Shown here: piece by piece, positions 9,312 through 18,336 of the stretch
How the letters are laid out: the number at the start of each line of letters is the position of its first letter
How positions within the stretch are numbered: position 1 is the stretch's first letter
Assembly (NCBI RefSeq): GCF_009467825.1
Contig: NZ_WIOK01000042.1
Coordinates: forward strand, 1-39,704
Length of the DNA stretch: 39,704 nucleotides
Direction of reading: 5' to 3'
DNA from: Cyclobacterium xiamenense
Lineage (GTDB): Bacteria; Bacteroidota; Bacteroidia; Cytophagales; Cyclobacteriaceae
Notes under the pieces: generated by a model
What the model was told of the DNA's origin: nothing
Databases searched by the model: none
The model's input: the letters and a program-made list of their open reading frames with translations, nothing else
Program-made: the position numbers and the translations under genes

Positions 9312-12300
9312 TCAGAGGTATTTAATAATTTTCCCGTAAAGGTTTTCCGGGGTGAAGGGTTTGGAAATATAATCGTCCATGCCCGAAGCCTCCAGCTGAT
9401 CCTTTACTTCCAGTAATGAGGACGCTGTCAGCGCTATAATCGGGACATTTCTTTTAGACAGCAAATCCAGTTTACGAATGATTTTCGCCACCTCGAAGCC
9501 GTCCATTTCCGGCATTTGCAAATCCAGCAGGACCATGTCGAAATCGGTTTTGAAAAAATGATCCAAGGCAATTTTCCCGTTGGCCGCAAAACAAATTTCC
9601 CCCACTCCCCACTTGGAAAGGTACTTTTTTAATAGAATTTGATTGACCTGGTTGTCTTCTGCTACCAGAATTTTCTTATGCTCCAGCTTTCTGTCGGAGT
9701 CTACTTCATCCTTTGCCTTCAATTGCGTACGTGCGTCCTGAATTTCAAATGCAACGTCAAACCAGAACGTGGAGCCTTCTCCCAGTTTGGATTCGAGGCG
9801 GATTTGTGTGCCGAAGAGTTTGGTAAGCTTTTTGACAATGGCCAGTCCCAGGCCAGTACCCCCGTATTTTCGAGTCGTGTCGGTACTCGCCTGCGTAAAG
9901 GCATCAAAAATGGTTTTGACTTTGTTTTTGGCAATGCCAATACCCGTATCTTTGACCGTAAAGCGGATGGTTACCCAATTATCCTGCTGCTTGATTCGGT
10001 CCAGGCTGATTTTGATATAACCCCTGTCCGTAAATTTGATGGCATTGCTGATCAGGTTATTGAGTATCTGCGCAATTCGCACCGGATCGCCGATGAGGAG
10101 TTCGGGCAGGTCAAAATCCGGCTCGTAGATAATTTCCAGGGATTTATCCCGGATTTGATAGGAATAGGAATGGATGATTCGATTGATCAGGTTTTTTGGT
10201 TCGAAGGGTACTTTTTCCAGAATCAATTTTCCCGAATCAATCTTGTTAAAATCCAGAATATCGTTGATCAGTCCCAGAAGGTTTTCCGCGGAAAACTGCA
10301 AGGTTCGCAGGTTTTCCAATTGGTCTTCCCTGGGGTTGTCTTCCAGTAGGAGGTGGGAAAGACCGATTACCGCATTCATCGGCGTACGGATTTCATGGCT
10401 CATCACCGACAAAAATTGGCTTTTTGCATTCAGCGCGGCCTCTGCTTTTTCTTTGGCTTTGTACAGCTCCTTTTGGGTTTCTTTGAGTTTGGTGATGTCT
10501 CTGGCGATACCGGTATAGTACCGTACCTCCCCTTTTTCGTCTTTGATTACTTTCCCACTAGAACTAAACACCCGGTAATGTCCCTTTTTGTGCCGTAGGC
10601 GAAATTCGAATTCGGGATTTTCCTGGAAATAGGTAATGGGCTTGATTTGCCCATCCAAAAAAACCTTTGCGTCCTCGGGATGGAGGTAGTCGGTAAAATC
10701 ACCGCTGGTAAACTCGTAGGTTTCGTAGCCTAAAAACTGCTTGATATTTGGAGATACGTAGCTTAGCTCCATTTGAGCGGTGATGGAGAAAATAATTTCA
10801 GTAGATTCCTCTACCAAATTCCGGTATTTGATTTCGCTTTTTTTCAGCTCTTTTTTTGCCTTGTATTCTTCCGAAATATCCCGTACAATCCCCAGATAAT
10901 ATTCCAGATTGTCGCCGTTAAAAATGGGCTTACCTGTCAGTTCGTAGAACCGACTCATATAGGGCATTACTTTGCTAACGGTGTTTCGTTTTTCCAGGGC
11001 TTCTTTAAACATGGGACCCACTTCTTCCAGCGTTGTGGTGTGCACCTCGTGGATGGTTTTTCCCTCGAAATACGCTTTGTCAAGTCCCCAATATTTAAAA
11101 TTCGATCCCTCGGCCACCAGGTATTTTAGATTTCGATCAATTAGAAAAACATTCGTGTGCGGAATATTTGAGGCGAGTACCCGGTATCGGTTTTTTATTT
11201 TTTCGATTTCCAATCGGTCCTTTTTTCGTTCCGTCACATCGTGCAACAGTCCTTCGTAAAGCACCACCGTTCCCTGCTGATTGAATATGGGGCGTATTTT
11301 ATCTTCTACCCAGCGATACGAGCCATCTGCGGACAATAGGCGGTATTCCCGGCTGTACTGCGTCTTTTCGGGATGAATCAGTTCCTTTTCGAAAATTGCC
11401 AAGTCCTCCGGATGAATGATATCCGGCAAACTGGCGGATTGACGCAAGAGCTGCTCGGCCCGGTAACCAAACTGATTGATATTTTCCGTGATGAATGAGA
11501 GTTTAAATCCCTGGCTGGGAGCCACCTCAAATAAAATTGCCGGACTATTTTCTACGATCAATTTGGCCTTTTTGGCCAATTCTTCCCGCTGAATCTTGGA
11601 GGTCAGGTTACGAATCAAAAAAGAATACCCGATTTTCTCGATTTCAATGTTGTTGATGGGTTTTACCGAGACTTCGTAAGGCTGCACCTTGCTGGTATTA
11701 TCCAGGATCTGAACTTCTTCCAACCAAATACCCAAATCTTCCGCCTTGCGAATCAGGCCGGGGAACGATTTGGATGGAGCACTGGTAATCTGAAAGAAGT
11801 CACTGATTTTTCCCTGACCGCTGGGCTTGGGCTCTCCTTCGAAAATAGCCGCCTGATTCATGTAAATCACGTTGAGCTGCAGATCCGTGACATAGATGGG
11901 CTCGTTGACCTGCGCCAGAATCTGCGACTCAAAAAGGAGCTTTCGCTCAACGGTTTTCTTTTCCGTGATGTCGTTGCAATAGCCAAAAACTTCCAGATTG
12001 CCCTGTGGGCTAAGTTGATTTACTTGTATACCGTATGCAATGTACTTTTCTTTGCCGCTTTCCGTCGTAAAAATAAACTCACCGGAAACTGATTTTCGTC
12101 GGGTGATTGCTTTCTGAACCATGGATTTCACCTTGTCCTTATCCTTTAGCCGAATCAGGTTTAGGAAATTACGGATACTCATCGCATCGGAAGCAGCATC
12201 CATTTCAAAAATCCGGTTAATCCCTTTGGAAAAATAAATTTTTCGGTCCGAATTATTGAAGCGCCAGGATCCCGATTTTGCCAGAATCTCGGTGGAGCTT

Positions 12301-13271
12301 AACAGCTTTTCGTTTCGAAACAGCCTCGATTTGGTGGATCGATTGATAAAGGCCGCCCCCAACACATCTCCCAATTGCTTCAGAATGTACTCGTCCCGGT
12401 GGTCCTGAATCCAGTCTTTCTGCACCGAAGGGCTACTCAGGGTATACATGCCCATGAGTTTGTTTTCAGCAAAAATTGGAACCAAAATGAAAGCCCGAAT
12501 ACCAAACCGCTCTCCAATATGGCTTTCGAACGGATGGATTCCGTCGCGTTGCTGCAAATCCCCAACGGCCCGAAACCTGGATTCCGCCAGTCCCTGCAAA
12601 AAACTCTCCTGCCCCGCAAACGAAATCGATTGACTGATTTTCCTGGAGGCATCGTCTGGATTTTGGGCCCATTCAAAAACGCATTCCAAAAGCTTGATCT
12701 CTTCGTACACCAGAAAAAAATTGGCTTGCGTCGCCCCCTGCGCATGGGCAATCATCGAAAGGGCCTTTATCACTACCTGATCCCATTCGTCATCACCGGC
12801 ATTCAAAAAACGGGTAGTCACCCAGTTAATCATCCGCTCAAATTCCACCTTTCGGTGCAACAGGAGCGCTACATCCTGATCGGAGGAGGTATTTTCCGCC
12901 TTCTTGCCATCCGAAGCAAGTTCCTTTGGAGGATTGAAAATACCGGTAACCGTGCACAATTTCCCCTTTCCCAGCACATGCTTTCCAGAGATTTTCAGGG
13001 CAAATCCCGGGTTGCGCTCCGACGAATAATCGAAAGTGAGATCACCCGGTTCTTTGTCTTCAAAGTAGGCCTGTATCTCGCGAGTAAGGCCCTCAAAACC
13101 TTCCAAATACGACTCCCAACCCTCCTCCTTTCCTTTGAAGGGCGCCCAGTCACCCTCTGAAAAAATCACATGACTTTTATCAAATACTAAAAATAAATAG
13201 CGTTCCCCGCCGAAACGTTGATAGAGATTTTTTTCAAATCCTTTATCCATTTTAAAAATCGGTGTTTTCAT
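9312..13271 (-). CDS. Hybrid sensor histidine kinase with GAF, multiple PAS and a receiver domain
   Basis: This 1319-residue kinase has no evident membrane segment and is probably cytosolic. Approximate layout: an unassigned N-terminal region 1-140; a GAF domain 150-310; five PAS-type segments ending in PAC-like boundaries (VFGYCNDITEKK near 430, a second ending near 565, LLHDVTERKK near 690, VRDISEEYKAKK near 810, and ARDITKLKETQ near 930); HisKA with His959 in SVMSHEIRTPMNAVIG; HATPase about 1060-1185 (NLISNAIKF, DTGIGI, GGTGLGLAI); and a receiver domain 1199-1319 with Asp1250 in LLDLQMPEMDG and a conserved Lys in SKPFTP. It should autophosphorylate and pass phosphate to its own receiver. 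No separate response regulator or HPt gene is adjacent, so the output partner is elsewhere. The PAS/GAF ligands cannot be inferred. Confidence 0.93.
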   Translation of the reverse strand: MKTPIFKMDKGFEKNLYQRFGGERYLFLVFDKSHVIFSEGDWAPFKGKEEGWESYLEGFEGLTREIQAYFEDKEPGDLTFDYSSERNPGFALKISGKHVLGKGKLCTVTGIFNPPKELASDGKKAENTSSDQDVALLLHRKVEFERMINWVTTRFLNAGDDEWDQVVIKALSMIAHAQGATQANFFLVYEEIKLLECVFEWAQNPDDASRKISQSISFAGQESFLQGLAESRFRAVGDLQQRDGIHPFESHIGERFGIRAFILVPIFAENKLMGMYTLSSPSVQKDWIQDHRDEYILKQLGDVLGAAFINRSTKSRLFRNEKLLSSTEILAKSGSWRFNNSDRKIYFSKGINRIFEMDAASDAMSIRNFLNLIRLKDKDKVKSMVQKAITRRKSVSGEFIFTTESGKEKYIAYGIQVNQLSPQGNLEVFGYCNDITEKKTVERKLLFESQILAQVNEPIYVTDLQLNVIYMNQAAIFEGEPKPSGQGKISDFFQITSAPSKSFPGLIRKAEDLGIWLEEVQILDNTSKVQPYEVSVKPINNIEIEKIGYSFLIRNLTSKIQREELAKKAKLIVENSPAILFEVAPSQGFKLSFITENINQFGYRAEQLLRQSASLPDIIHPEDLAIFEKELIHPEKTQYSREYRLLSADGSYRWVEDKIRPIFNQQGTVVLYEGLLHDVTERKKDRLEIEKIKNRYRVLASNIPHTNVFLIDRNLKYLVAEGSNFKYWGLDKAYFEGKTIHEVHTTTLEEVGPMFKEALEKRNTVSKVMPYMSRFYELTGKPIFNGDNLEYYLGIVRDISEEYKAKKELKKSEIKYRNLVEESTEIIFSITAQMELSYVSPNIKQFLGYETYEFTSGDFTDYLHPEDAKVFLDGQIKPITYFQENPEFEFRLRHKKGHYRVFSSSGKVIKDEKGEVRYYTGIARDITKLKETQKELYKAKEKAEAALNAKSQFLSVMSHEIRTPMNAVIGLSHLLLEDNPREDQLENLRTLQFSAENLLGLINDILDFNKIDSGKLILEKVPFEPKNLINRIIHSYSYQIRDKSLEIIYEPDFDLPELLIGDPVRIAQILNNLISNAIKFTDRGYIKISLDRIKQQDNWVTIRFTVKDTGIGIAKNKVKTIFDAFTQASTDTTRKYGGTGLGLAIVKKLTKLFGTQIRLESKLGEGSTFWFDVAFEIQDARTQLKAKDEVDSDRKLEHKKILVAEDNQVNQILLKKYLSKWGVGEICFAANGKIALDHFFKTDFDMVLLDLQMPEMDGFEVAKIIRKLDLLSKRNVPIIALTASSLLEVKDQLEASGMDDYISKPFTPENLYGKIIKYL

Positions 13272-13436
13272 TCAGAACCATCGGGAAATCCGAAGAGTTG
13301 TCCGCGAAATCAGTATGTTATAATCAATGCCATAAGTTACTAACAAATATCAATTCCATCCTAAATTTATCCTACTAATATAGGGGCATTGGCAAAACAA
13401 TACCGATCGCCCTTACGCAGCATACGGGGAACGCAT

Positions 13437-13679
13437 TTAGTCAGTCGCCAATTCCTCTACTAACTGCTTCAAATCCCCCTTTTTTATTAATTGGTCGTTG
13501 ACAACGGCTACAGGTCCGGACTTGCAGCAATCCATGCACTTGGTTTTTACCAATTTATACTTTCCCCGAAAGGATCCGGAATGGATGATACTACCAATAT
13601 CCTCGGCGAAACTTTTTGCCTTGTTGGATTTGCAGTCCGAACCCAGACAAACAAAAATAAACTTCCGACGTTTTTTCAT
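13437..13679 (-). CDS. Small (2Fe-2S) thioredoxin-like ferredoxin-family protein
   Basis: Eighty residues starting at the ATG at 13679 (MKKRRKFIFVCLGSDC); an ATG at 13709 would add ten residues with a less typical start. The pattern C-x4-C near the N terminus (VCLGSDC) and C-x2-C-C in the second half (KCMDCCKSGP) matches the cluster-binding cysteines of thioredoxin-fold (2Fe-2S) ferredoxins, as in the NuoE C-terminal domain and stand-alone (2Fe-2S) proteins of Bacteroidota. It probably acts in electron transfer; the redox partner is not evident. It lies upstream of the sensor kinase on the same strand, separated by 165 bases with no obvious element. Confidence 0.8.
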   Translation of the reverse strand: MKKRRKFIFVCLGSDCKSNKAKSFAEDIGSIIHSGSFRGKYKLVKTKCMDCCKSGPVAVVNDQLIKKGDLKQLVEELATD

Positions 13680-13782
13680 GTGTTTATACGTGTCTCTAAC
13701 TTGCCACATTGCCTGTCCCGATCCTTACTCGGGAGAAACTTGCATGGCTCATAATCATCACGGTCTATGACGGGTACGTCAT

Positions 13783-13805
13783 GCCTGCCTGTCCGGTAGG
13801 CAGGC
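13783..13805 (-). terminator. Hairpin downstream of the DUF819 gene
   Basis: An inverted repeat with arms GCCTGCCT (13783-13790) and AGGCAGGC (13798-13805) and a 7-base loop lies 22 bases past the DUF819 stop. No strong U-tract follows on either strand, so it is either a weak terminator or a member of the short palindrome family also seen at 183 and 23463. Confidence 0.4.
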
Positions 13806-13827
13806 TCGATTTCTTCCCTATTTCCAA

Positions 13828-15078
13828 TTAGCTTCCAAATGTGAGCTGCAACAACACCCCACACAGGTAGGCTCCATACGTTCCCACCGCATAGCCCAAA
13901 ACAGCCAGCAATACCCCTACTGGAGCCAATGCCGGGTGAAAGGCCGAGGCAACAATGGGTGCCGATGCAGCGCCTCCTACGTTTGCCTGAGACCCGATGG
14001 CAACGTAAAAAAACGGCGCGCGAATCAAATAGGCAACCAAAAGCATGAAGAAAATATGAAAGGCCATCCAGGTGATCCCAATGAGGAAGAAAAGTGGATT
14101 GTCCAGTACGGCACGCAAATCCATTTGCAAGCCAATGCTCGCTACCAATACGTACAAGAGGACACTACCCATGCGCGAGGCGCCTACTCCTTCGAGTTTT
14201 CGGCAACGGGTAAAGGATAAAACCAACCCGCCCGAAGTAGCCAAAATTACCAGCCAGAAAAAAGGGGAATCCAGGGAATAGGGCTTGAGCCAGGGGTAGG
14301 TATCGCCTATATAGGGCGCTAATCGTCCGGCGAAAAAATGGGACAATCCCGTGATAAAAAAGCCCAGACCCAGGATGCTCATGGTATCCGATAACTGAGG
14401 GATTTTGGTGTTATTTTTCTGGTAGTGTGCGACTTTCTCCTTGAGGTTCGTGATGGCGGTAATATCTGCCTTCAACAGGCGGTCAATAGGCCCCGGCTTT
14501 GCCGCCCAGTACAGCAAAAAAGCCATCCATAAATTCGCAACGATCACGTCCACCGCGATCATCTGACTGAAAAGTGCCGGACTGGCACCGAATACCTCGA
14601 GCATGGCGGTTTGGTTGGCACTGCCCCCGATCCAACTTCCGGCAATGGTCGCCAACCCCCTCCAGGTCTCATCGGCACCCATACCTCCCAATACTTCCGG
14701 AAACACCAGAGAAACCAAAAATAACGCCGCAGGCCCGCCCAGGATAATCCCAAACGTACCGGTCAAAAACATAACCAGGGCCTTCGGTCCTAACTGCAGG
14801 ATACTTTTCAGATCAATACTCAACGTGAGCAATACCAATGAGGTTGGTAATAAATACCGGGAGGCCACATAATACAAATTTGATTCCGCACCGGAAACCA
14901 GCCCGAATGTATTGAACAAAGCGGGAATAAAATAACAAAGCAAAACGACGGGCACGAAGCGGTAGAATACCACAAAAAAAGGGTGCTTACTGCCAGAGGT
15001 GTAAAACACCAGACCAAGAACGGCCATGATCAAGCCAAAAACAACGGCATCATCCTGAATCAATGCATTAGTCCCCAT
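13828..15078 (-). CDS. DUF819 family integral membrane protein
   Basis: A polytopic membrane protein of 416 residues with about ten to twelve hydrophobic segments. It has family landmarks of DUF819: the conserved GSWIGGSANQTAMLEVFG segment (about residues 155-172) and the glycine-rich SQANVGGAASAPIVASAFHP near the C terminus, arranged as two related halves. The family resembles anion or carboxylate transporters, but the substrate is not established. I chose ATG at 15078 because it is preceded by AGAGGGA and overlaps the end of the upstream Nudix gene by 11 bases. The longer frame would start with GTG at 15111. Co-transcription with the Nudix gene is likely. Confidence 0.85.
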   Translation of the reverse strand: MGTNALIQDDAVVFGLIMAVLGLVFYTSGSKHPFFVVFYRFVPVVLLCYFIPALFNTFGLVSGAESNLYYVASRYLLPTSLVLLTLSIDLKSILQLGPKALVMFLTGTFGIILGGPAALFLVSLVFPEVLGGMGADETWRGLATIAGSWIGGSANQTAMLEVFGASPALFSQMIAVDVIVANLWMAFLLYWAAKPGPIDRLLKADITAITNLKEKVAHYQKNNTKIPQLSDTMSILGLGFFITGLSHFFAGRLAPYIGDTYPWLKPYSLDSPFFWLVILATSGGLVLSFTRCRKLEGVGASRMGSVLLYVLVASIGLQMDLRAVLDNPLFFLIGITWMAFHIFFMLLVAYLIRAPFFYVAIGSQANVGGAASAPIVASAFHPALAPVGVLLAVLGYAVGTYGAYLCGVLLQLTFGS

Positions 15079-15712
15079 TCCCTCTGTTTTTCCATAGTAG
15101 TAAAAATTCACTTAGAATCATGGCCGTAGCGCCCCAAACCACCTCCCGATCAATCTCAAAATAGGGCGCCATTATCTCCCCTCCGGAGGGTATCGGAAAC
15201 GATTTCCTTTTTTTATTCCGTTCGTCTATCAATGCGTCGAAATCGCTGCAAATGAGCCGTTCAACTTCCCTGGCATCCGGCTTAAACAACGGGACCTCAG
15301 ACGTAAACCCAATGAACGGGCGAATGTAAAAATTACTTGGTGGGATGTACAAGTCGGACAGTGCGCCGAGCAGCTGGATTTTTCGTCGATCCACTCCGAT
15401 TTCTTCTTCCGTCTCCCGTACCGCCGTAATCCTCAAATCGTGGTCATCGGGCTCCATTTTACCCCCGGGCAATGCAATCTGACCGCTGTGAACGCCCGCG
15501 TACGCAGCTCGTTTGATAAAAGGAATTTGCACCCCTGTTGTAGAAGGGCAGATCAATAGCAGCACCGCCCCCTTTCTGGCATGTTCCATTCGAAACCGGT
15601 CAAACCGCGCTTCCTCCAGCGGTAAGGGCGCCATTTCTTGCTGCCCCAGCCTGCCGGGTAAGGGTCCTTTCAAGGCGCTTTCGAGCACGTTTACCAGGTC
15701 AGTTAGTTCCAT
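15068..15712 (-). CDS. Nudix hydrolase, CoA pyrophosphatase-like
   Basis: The 214-residue protein carries a Nudix box near residues 85-115: LPGGKMEPDDHDLRITAV followed by RETEEEIGVD, the metal-binding helix. The Asp in place of the first box Glu, together with the preceding basic segment FIKRAAYAGVHSGQIALPGG, resembles the CoA/acyl-CoA pyrophosphatase subfamily (NudL type). It would hydrolyse a nucleoside-diphosphate-linked substrate. The ATG at 15712 is preferred: the in-frame ATG at 15757 lies in the loop of a strong hairpin (15737-15770). Transcription probably starts at the promoter near 15830-15860 and reads through that hairpin. Confidence 0.85.
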   Translation of the reverse strand: MELTDLVNVLESALKGPLPGRLGQQEMAPLPLEEARFDRFRMEHARKGAVLLLICPSTTGVQIPFIKRAAYAGVHSGQIALPGGKMEPDDHDLRITAVRETEEEIGVDRRKIQLLGALSDLYIPPSNFYIRPFIGFTSEVPLFKPDAREVERLICSDFDALIDERNKKRKSFPIPSGGEIMAPYFEIDREVVWGATAMILSEFLLLWKNRGNGD

Positions 15713-15736
15713 CTTATGCAGACTAGTAGTAAAGCT

Positions 15737-15770
15737 GAAAAAAGGCCTGAATACCATTCAGGCCTTTTTC
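15737..15770 (-). terminator. Terminator-like hairpin in the Nudix gene leader
   Basis: A perfect inverted repeat (arms GAAAAAGGCCTGAA and TTCAGGCCTTTTTTC on the minus strand, loop about five bases) flanked by A and T runs forms a strong bidirectional intrinsic terminator. The genes on either side diverge, so it ends no known gene. It lies 25 bases before the Nudix start and about 85 bases after the predicted transcription start. It could be an attenuator for the Nudix-DUF819 operon or the 3' end of a small RNA. Confidence 0.7.
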
Positions 15771-15829
15771 ACTTATCAAACCTATTAAACCTATTGGGTT
15801 GTATTCATGTAAAAATGAATAAACTCGTC

Positions 15830-15860
15830 GAAATTTAACGAAATAATCTACAAATCCAAA
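15830..15860 (-). promoter_or_regulatory. Predicted promoter for the Nudix-DUF819 operon or a small RNA
   Basis: On the minus strand, TTTG (15860-15857), a 19-base spacer and TAAATTTC (15837-15830) match the Bacteroidota -33/-7 promoter with one mismatch in the last base. The start would be near 15823. The leader then contains a small inverted repeat (ATTCAT / ATGAAT) and a tandem AATAGGTTT direct repeat before the terminator-like hairpin. Confidence 0.55.
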
Positions 15861-15940
15861 GGCAAAAAACTTTGCCAGGGAAAAATAATAACCTAATATC
15901 CTGCTCCAAAACTACCGTTTTTTTAGTACAGAGATAACGC

Positions 15941-17668
15941 ATGAAAAAAGACTCGCACCATCAAACCGTCTCCACCATCTTAAATGGATTCGATCAATAC
16001 ATCTCCGACTTCAACCAAATCACCCGGGAGATCCCCAAAAACTTTATGGAGAGGGATTGGAAAAGCTTGCAGGAAAATCATAAAAGGCGGCTTCGACTGT
16101 ATAAAGACCACCTGGCCTATATCGTGGCCCAGTGCCGGGAACTCCTCGGTGAACGCATAGCTGAGGACCGGGTCTGGAAATCGATGAAATCGGACTACCT
16201 GGAAACGATAAAAGGCAGAAATGACAAAGAACTGGCAGCGACTTTTTTCAACTCGGTCTTTCGCAAAACGTTTCCTGGAAACCGTATTGACGAAAACATG
16301 ATGTTTGTGGAAGCTCCTTTTCCCGAATTGCCCGAACAAACCGACCCGAAGCTTTACCGTACCTACCCTGCCGGTCCCAGCCTCCCCCTTTTTTTCCGTA
16401 GCATGTTGGAGGATTTTACTTTTGGTAACAGGTATCTCAGGAAAGAAGAAGATATTCAGTTGCTGACACGGGAGGTTGAGAAGGTCGTTTTGAGTCGGTA
16501 CCGGATCAGCGAAGAGACAACCACACAGGTGTTGCGAAACGTTTTTTACCGCAACAAAGCTGCTTACCTTATTGGAAGAATATTCCTGGGCAATAAATGG
16601 ATGCCATTCATTATCCCCTTTGTAAATAATCAACAGGGGGTTTTTGCCGATACCTTAATTTTTGATCCCAATATCATGAGCGGGATATTTAGCTACACGC
16701 GTTCCTATTTCATGGCACCCGTGGAAATCCCCTCTCAAACCGTCGCTTTTCTCAACGCCGTCATCCCGCACAAAAAACCTTACGAGCTGTACAATGCCAT
16801 TGGATTCAACAAACACGGCAAAACCTCCTTCTACCGCGACTTTATCCGCCATTTACGGGAGAGCCAGGATGAATTTATCCTGGCACCGGGGATACGGGGG
16901 ATGGTGATGACGGTTTTTACCCTACCCTCCTACAACATTGTTTTCAAACTAATAAAGGATCATTTTGACCCCCCAAAGAACATGACCCGGCAGCAGGTTC
17001 GGGAAAAATACAAACTGGTGGGCCTGCATGACCGTGTCGGAAGAATGGCAGATACGCACGAATTCGAAAACTTCAAGCTACCCCTGGACCGAATCCATCC
17101 GGAACTTATGAGTGAACTAAATAAATCAGTCAACTCCCTGTTGCGAATAGAGGGGGATACCCTGATCATTCGCCATTTGTACATCGAACGGAGGCTAACA
17201 CCGCTGAATCTTTTCCTGGAAACCTGCAGCCTTAAATTGGCCCGATTGGTGGTAAACGACTACGCCCAAGCCATCCTGCAGATGGCCCAGGCCAATATTT
17301 TTCCAGGTGATATGATGACAAAAAATTTCGGTGTCACCCGGCAAAACCGCGTCATCTTTTACGACTACGACGAAATCGAATTTCTGGACAGCATGAATTT
17401 CCGGTCCAAACCCAAACCAGAAACCTACGAGCAGATCTATGCTTCCGAACCCTGGTACGAAATTGGCGAGAAAGATGTATTTCCCGAAGATTTCAAGCGG
17501 TTTATGATCGGCAGGGCGGATGTCAGGGACTTCTTCATTCAATCCAATCCACAGCTTTTCGACCCCGGTTACTGGAAAGAAATCCAAAATCGGTTAGAAA
17601 AAGGTGAATTCCTCCATGCCTTTCCTTACCCCAACCGCATGCGATTCCGACCCGACGAACAAATCTAA
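15941..17668 (+). CDS. aceK: Isocitrate dehydrogenase kinase/phosphatase
   Basis: The 575-residue bifunctional enzyme phosphorylates and dephosphorylates isocitrate dehydrogenase, diverting isocitrate into the glyoxylate bypass. The ATP-binding loop APGIRGMVM is at residues 315-323 and the nucleotide-binding Lys336 lies in FKLIKD. The catalytic region is PGDMMTKNFGVTR (455-467, with Asp457 and Asn462) and FYDYDEIE (473-480, with Asp475). These fall at the same residue numbers I recall for the Escherichia coli enzyme, and the total length is also about the same. No aceA or aceB is in the window. The gene is divergent from the Nudix gene, and its stop overlaps the convergent carbonic-anhydrase gene by four bases. 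Confidence 0.95.
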   Translation: MKKDSHHQTVSTILNGFDQYISDFNQITREIPKNFMERDWKSLQENHKRRLRLYKDHLAYIVAQCRELLGERIAEDRVWKSMKSDYLETIKGRNDKELAATFFNSVFRKTFPGNRIDENMMFVEAPFPELPEQTDPKLYRTYPAGPSLPLFFRSMLEDFTFGNRYLRKEEDIQLLTREVEKVVLSRYRISEETTTQVLRNVFYRNKAAYLIGRIFLGNKWMPFIIPFVNNQQGVFADTLIFDPNIMSGIFSYTRSYFMAPVEIPSQTVAFLNAVIPHKKPYELYNAIGFNKHGKTSFYRDFIRHLRESQDEFILAPGIRGMVMTVFTLPSYNIVFKLIKDHFDPPKNMTRQQVREKYKLVGLHDRVGRMADTHEFENFKLPLDRIHPELMSELNKSVNSLLRIEGDTLIIRHLYIERRLTPLNLFLETCSLKLARLVVNDYAQAILQMAQANIFPGDMMTKNFGVTRQNRVIFYDYDEIEFLDSMNFRSKPKPETYEQIYASEPWYEIGEKDVFPEDFKRFMIGRADVRDFFIQSNPQLFDPGYWKEIQNRLEKGEFLHAFPYPNRMRFRPDEQI

Positions 17669-18183
17669 CTTTCTTCCCGATACCAGGAGGCATACCTGGG
17701 GTAATTGGCGGCTATCCTACGGATGGTTTCTTGCATTTCCGGCCCGGTATCTTTGACCTTTTTTGCAGGAATACCGGCGTAAATGCTATTTTTTTCAACC
17801 ACCGTTCCTTCCAAAACCACCGCTCCTGCTGCGATCACCGCCCCTTCGCCCACCTGCGCACCGTCCATCACGATTGCTCCCATGCCTACCAGCACTCGGT
17901 CTGCAAGGGTACACCCGTGGACGATCGCACCATGTGCAATGGAAACATCCGAACCAATGGTCACCGGAAATTTTTGGTAGGTGCAATGAATGATTGCACC
18001 GTCCTGCACGTTGGTGCGGTCGCCCATGCGAATGGAATGCACGTCTCCACGTACCACCGCGTTGAACCACACGGTACACTGCTTGCCCATGATCACGTCT
18101 CCGATGATCGTAGCCGTATCTGCCAACCAACAATCGGATCCGAATTGCGGGGTCTTATTTTCAATACTTTTTACTAAAGCCAT
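17665..18183 (-). CDS. Gamma-class carbonic anhydrase family protein
   Basis: A 172-residue left-handed beta-helix protein built of hexapeptide repeats (for example VWFNAVVRGDVHSIRMGDRT and GALVHG-like turns through residues 35-145). The three zinc-ligating histidines of the family are present: one in IIHCTYQ and two in the SIAHGAIVHG segment. It probably hydrates CO2 or is a related trimeric cytosolic metalloprotein of the YrdA/PaaY group; members of this family often have low or no measured anhydrase activity. The ATG at 18183 fits the family length. It is convergent with aceK, with a four-base overlap of the stops. Confidence 0.9.
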   Translation of the reverse strand: MALVKSIENKTPQFGSDCWLADTATIIGDVIMGKQCTVWFNAVVRGDVHSIRMGDRTNVQDGAIIHCTYQKFPVTIGSDVSIAHGAIVHGCTLADRVLVGMGAIVMDGAQVGEGAVIAAGAVVLEGTVVEKNSIYAGIPAKKVKDTGPEMQETIRRIAANYPRYASWYREES

Positions 18184-18336
18184 CGTCTTTCAGAATTAAA
18201 TTGCCATTTTCTTCAATTAAATTACCAATAAAGAAATTAATGTTCGAAAAAGCTGAACTTTTCTACAGGAACACAGTTTAAGTGTGTATACATTGAAATC
18301 AATAAAAAACCAATCTTAATTAAACCAGTATTATTT

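Noticed and set aside
12375-13160. 261-codon plus-strand frame opposite the hybrid kinase
   Set aside because: Antisense to a well-supported kinase with no domain of its own.
15713-15757. Longer N terminus for the Nudix protein from ATG at 15757
   Set aside because: That codon is in the loop of a strong terminator-like hairpin, and the added residues are encoded by its stem; ATG at 15712 fits the family.
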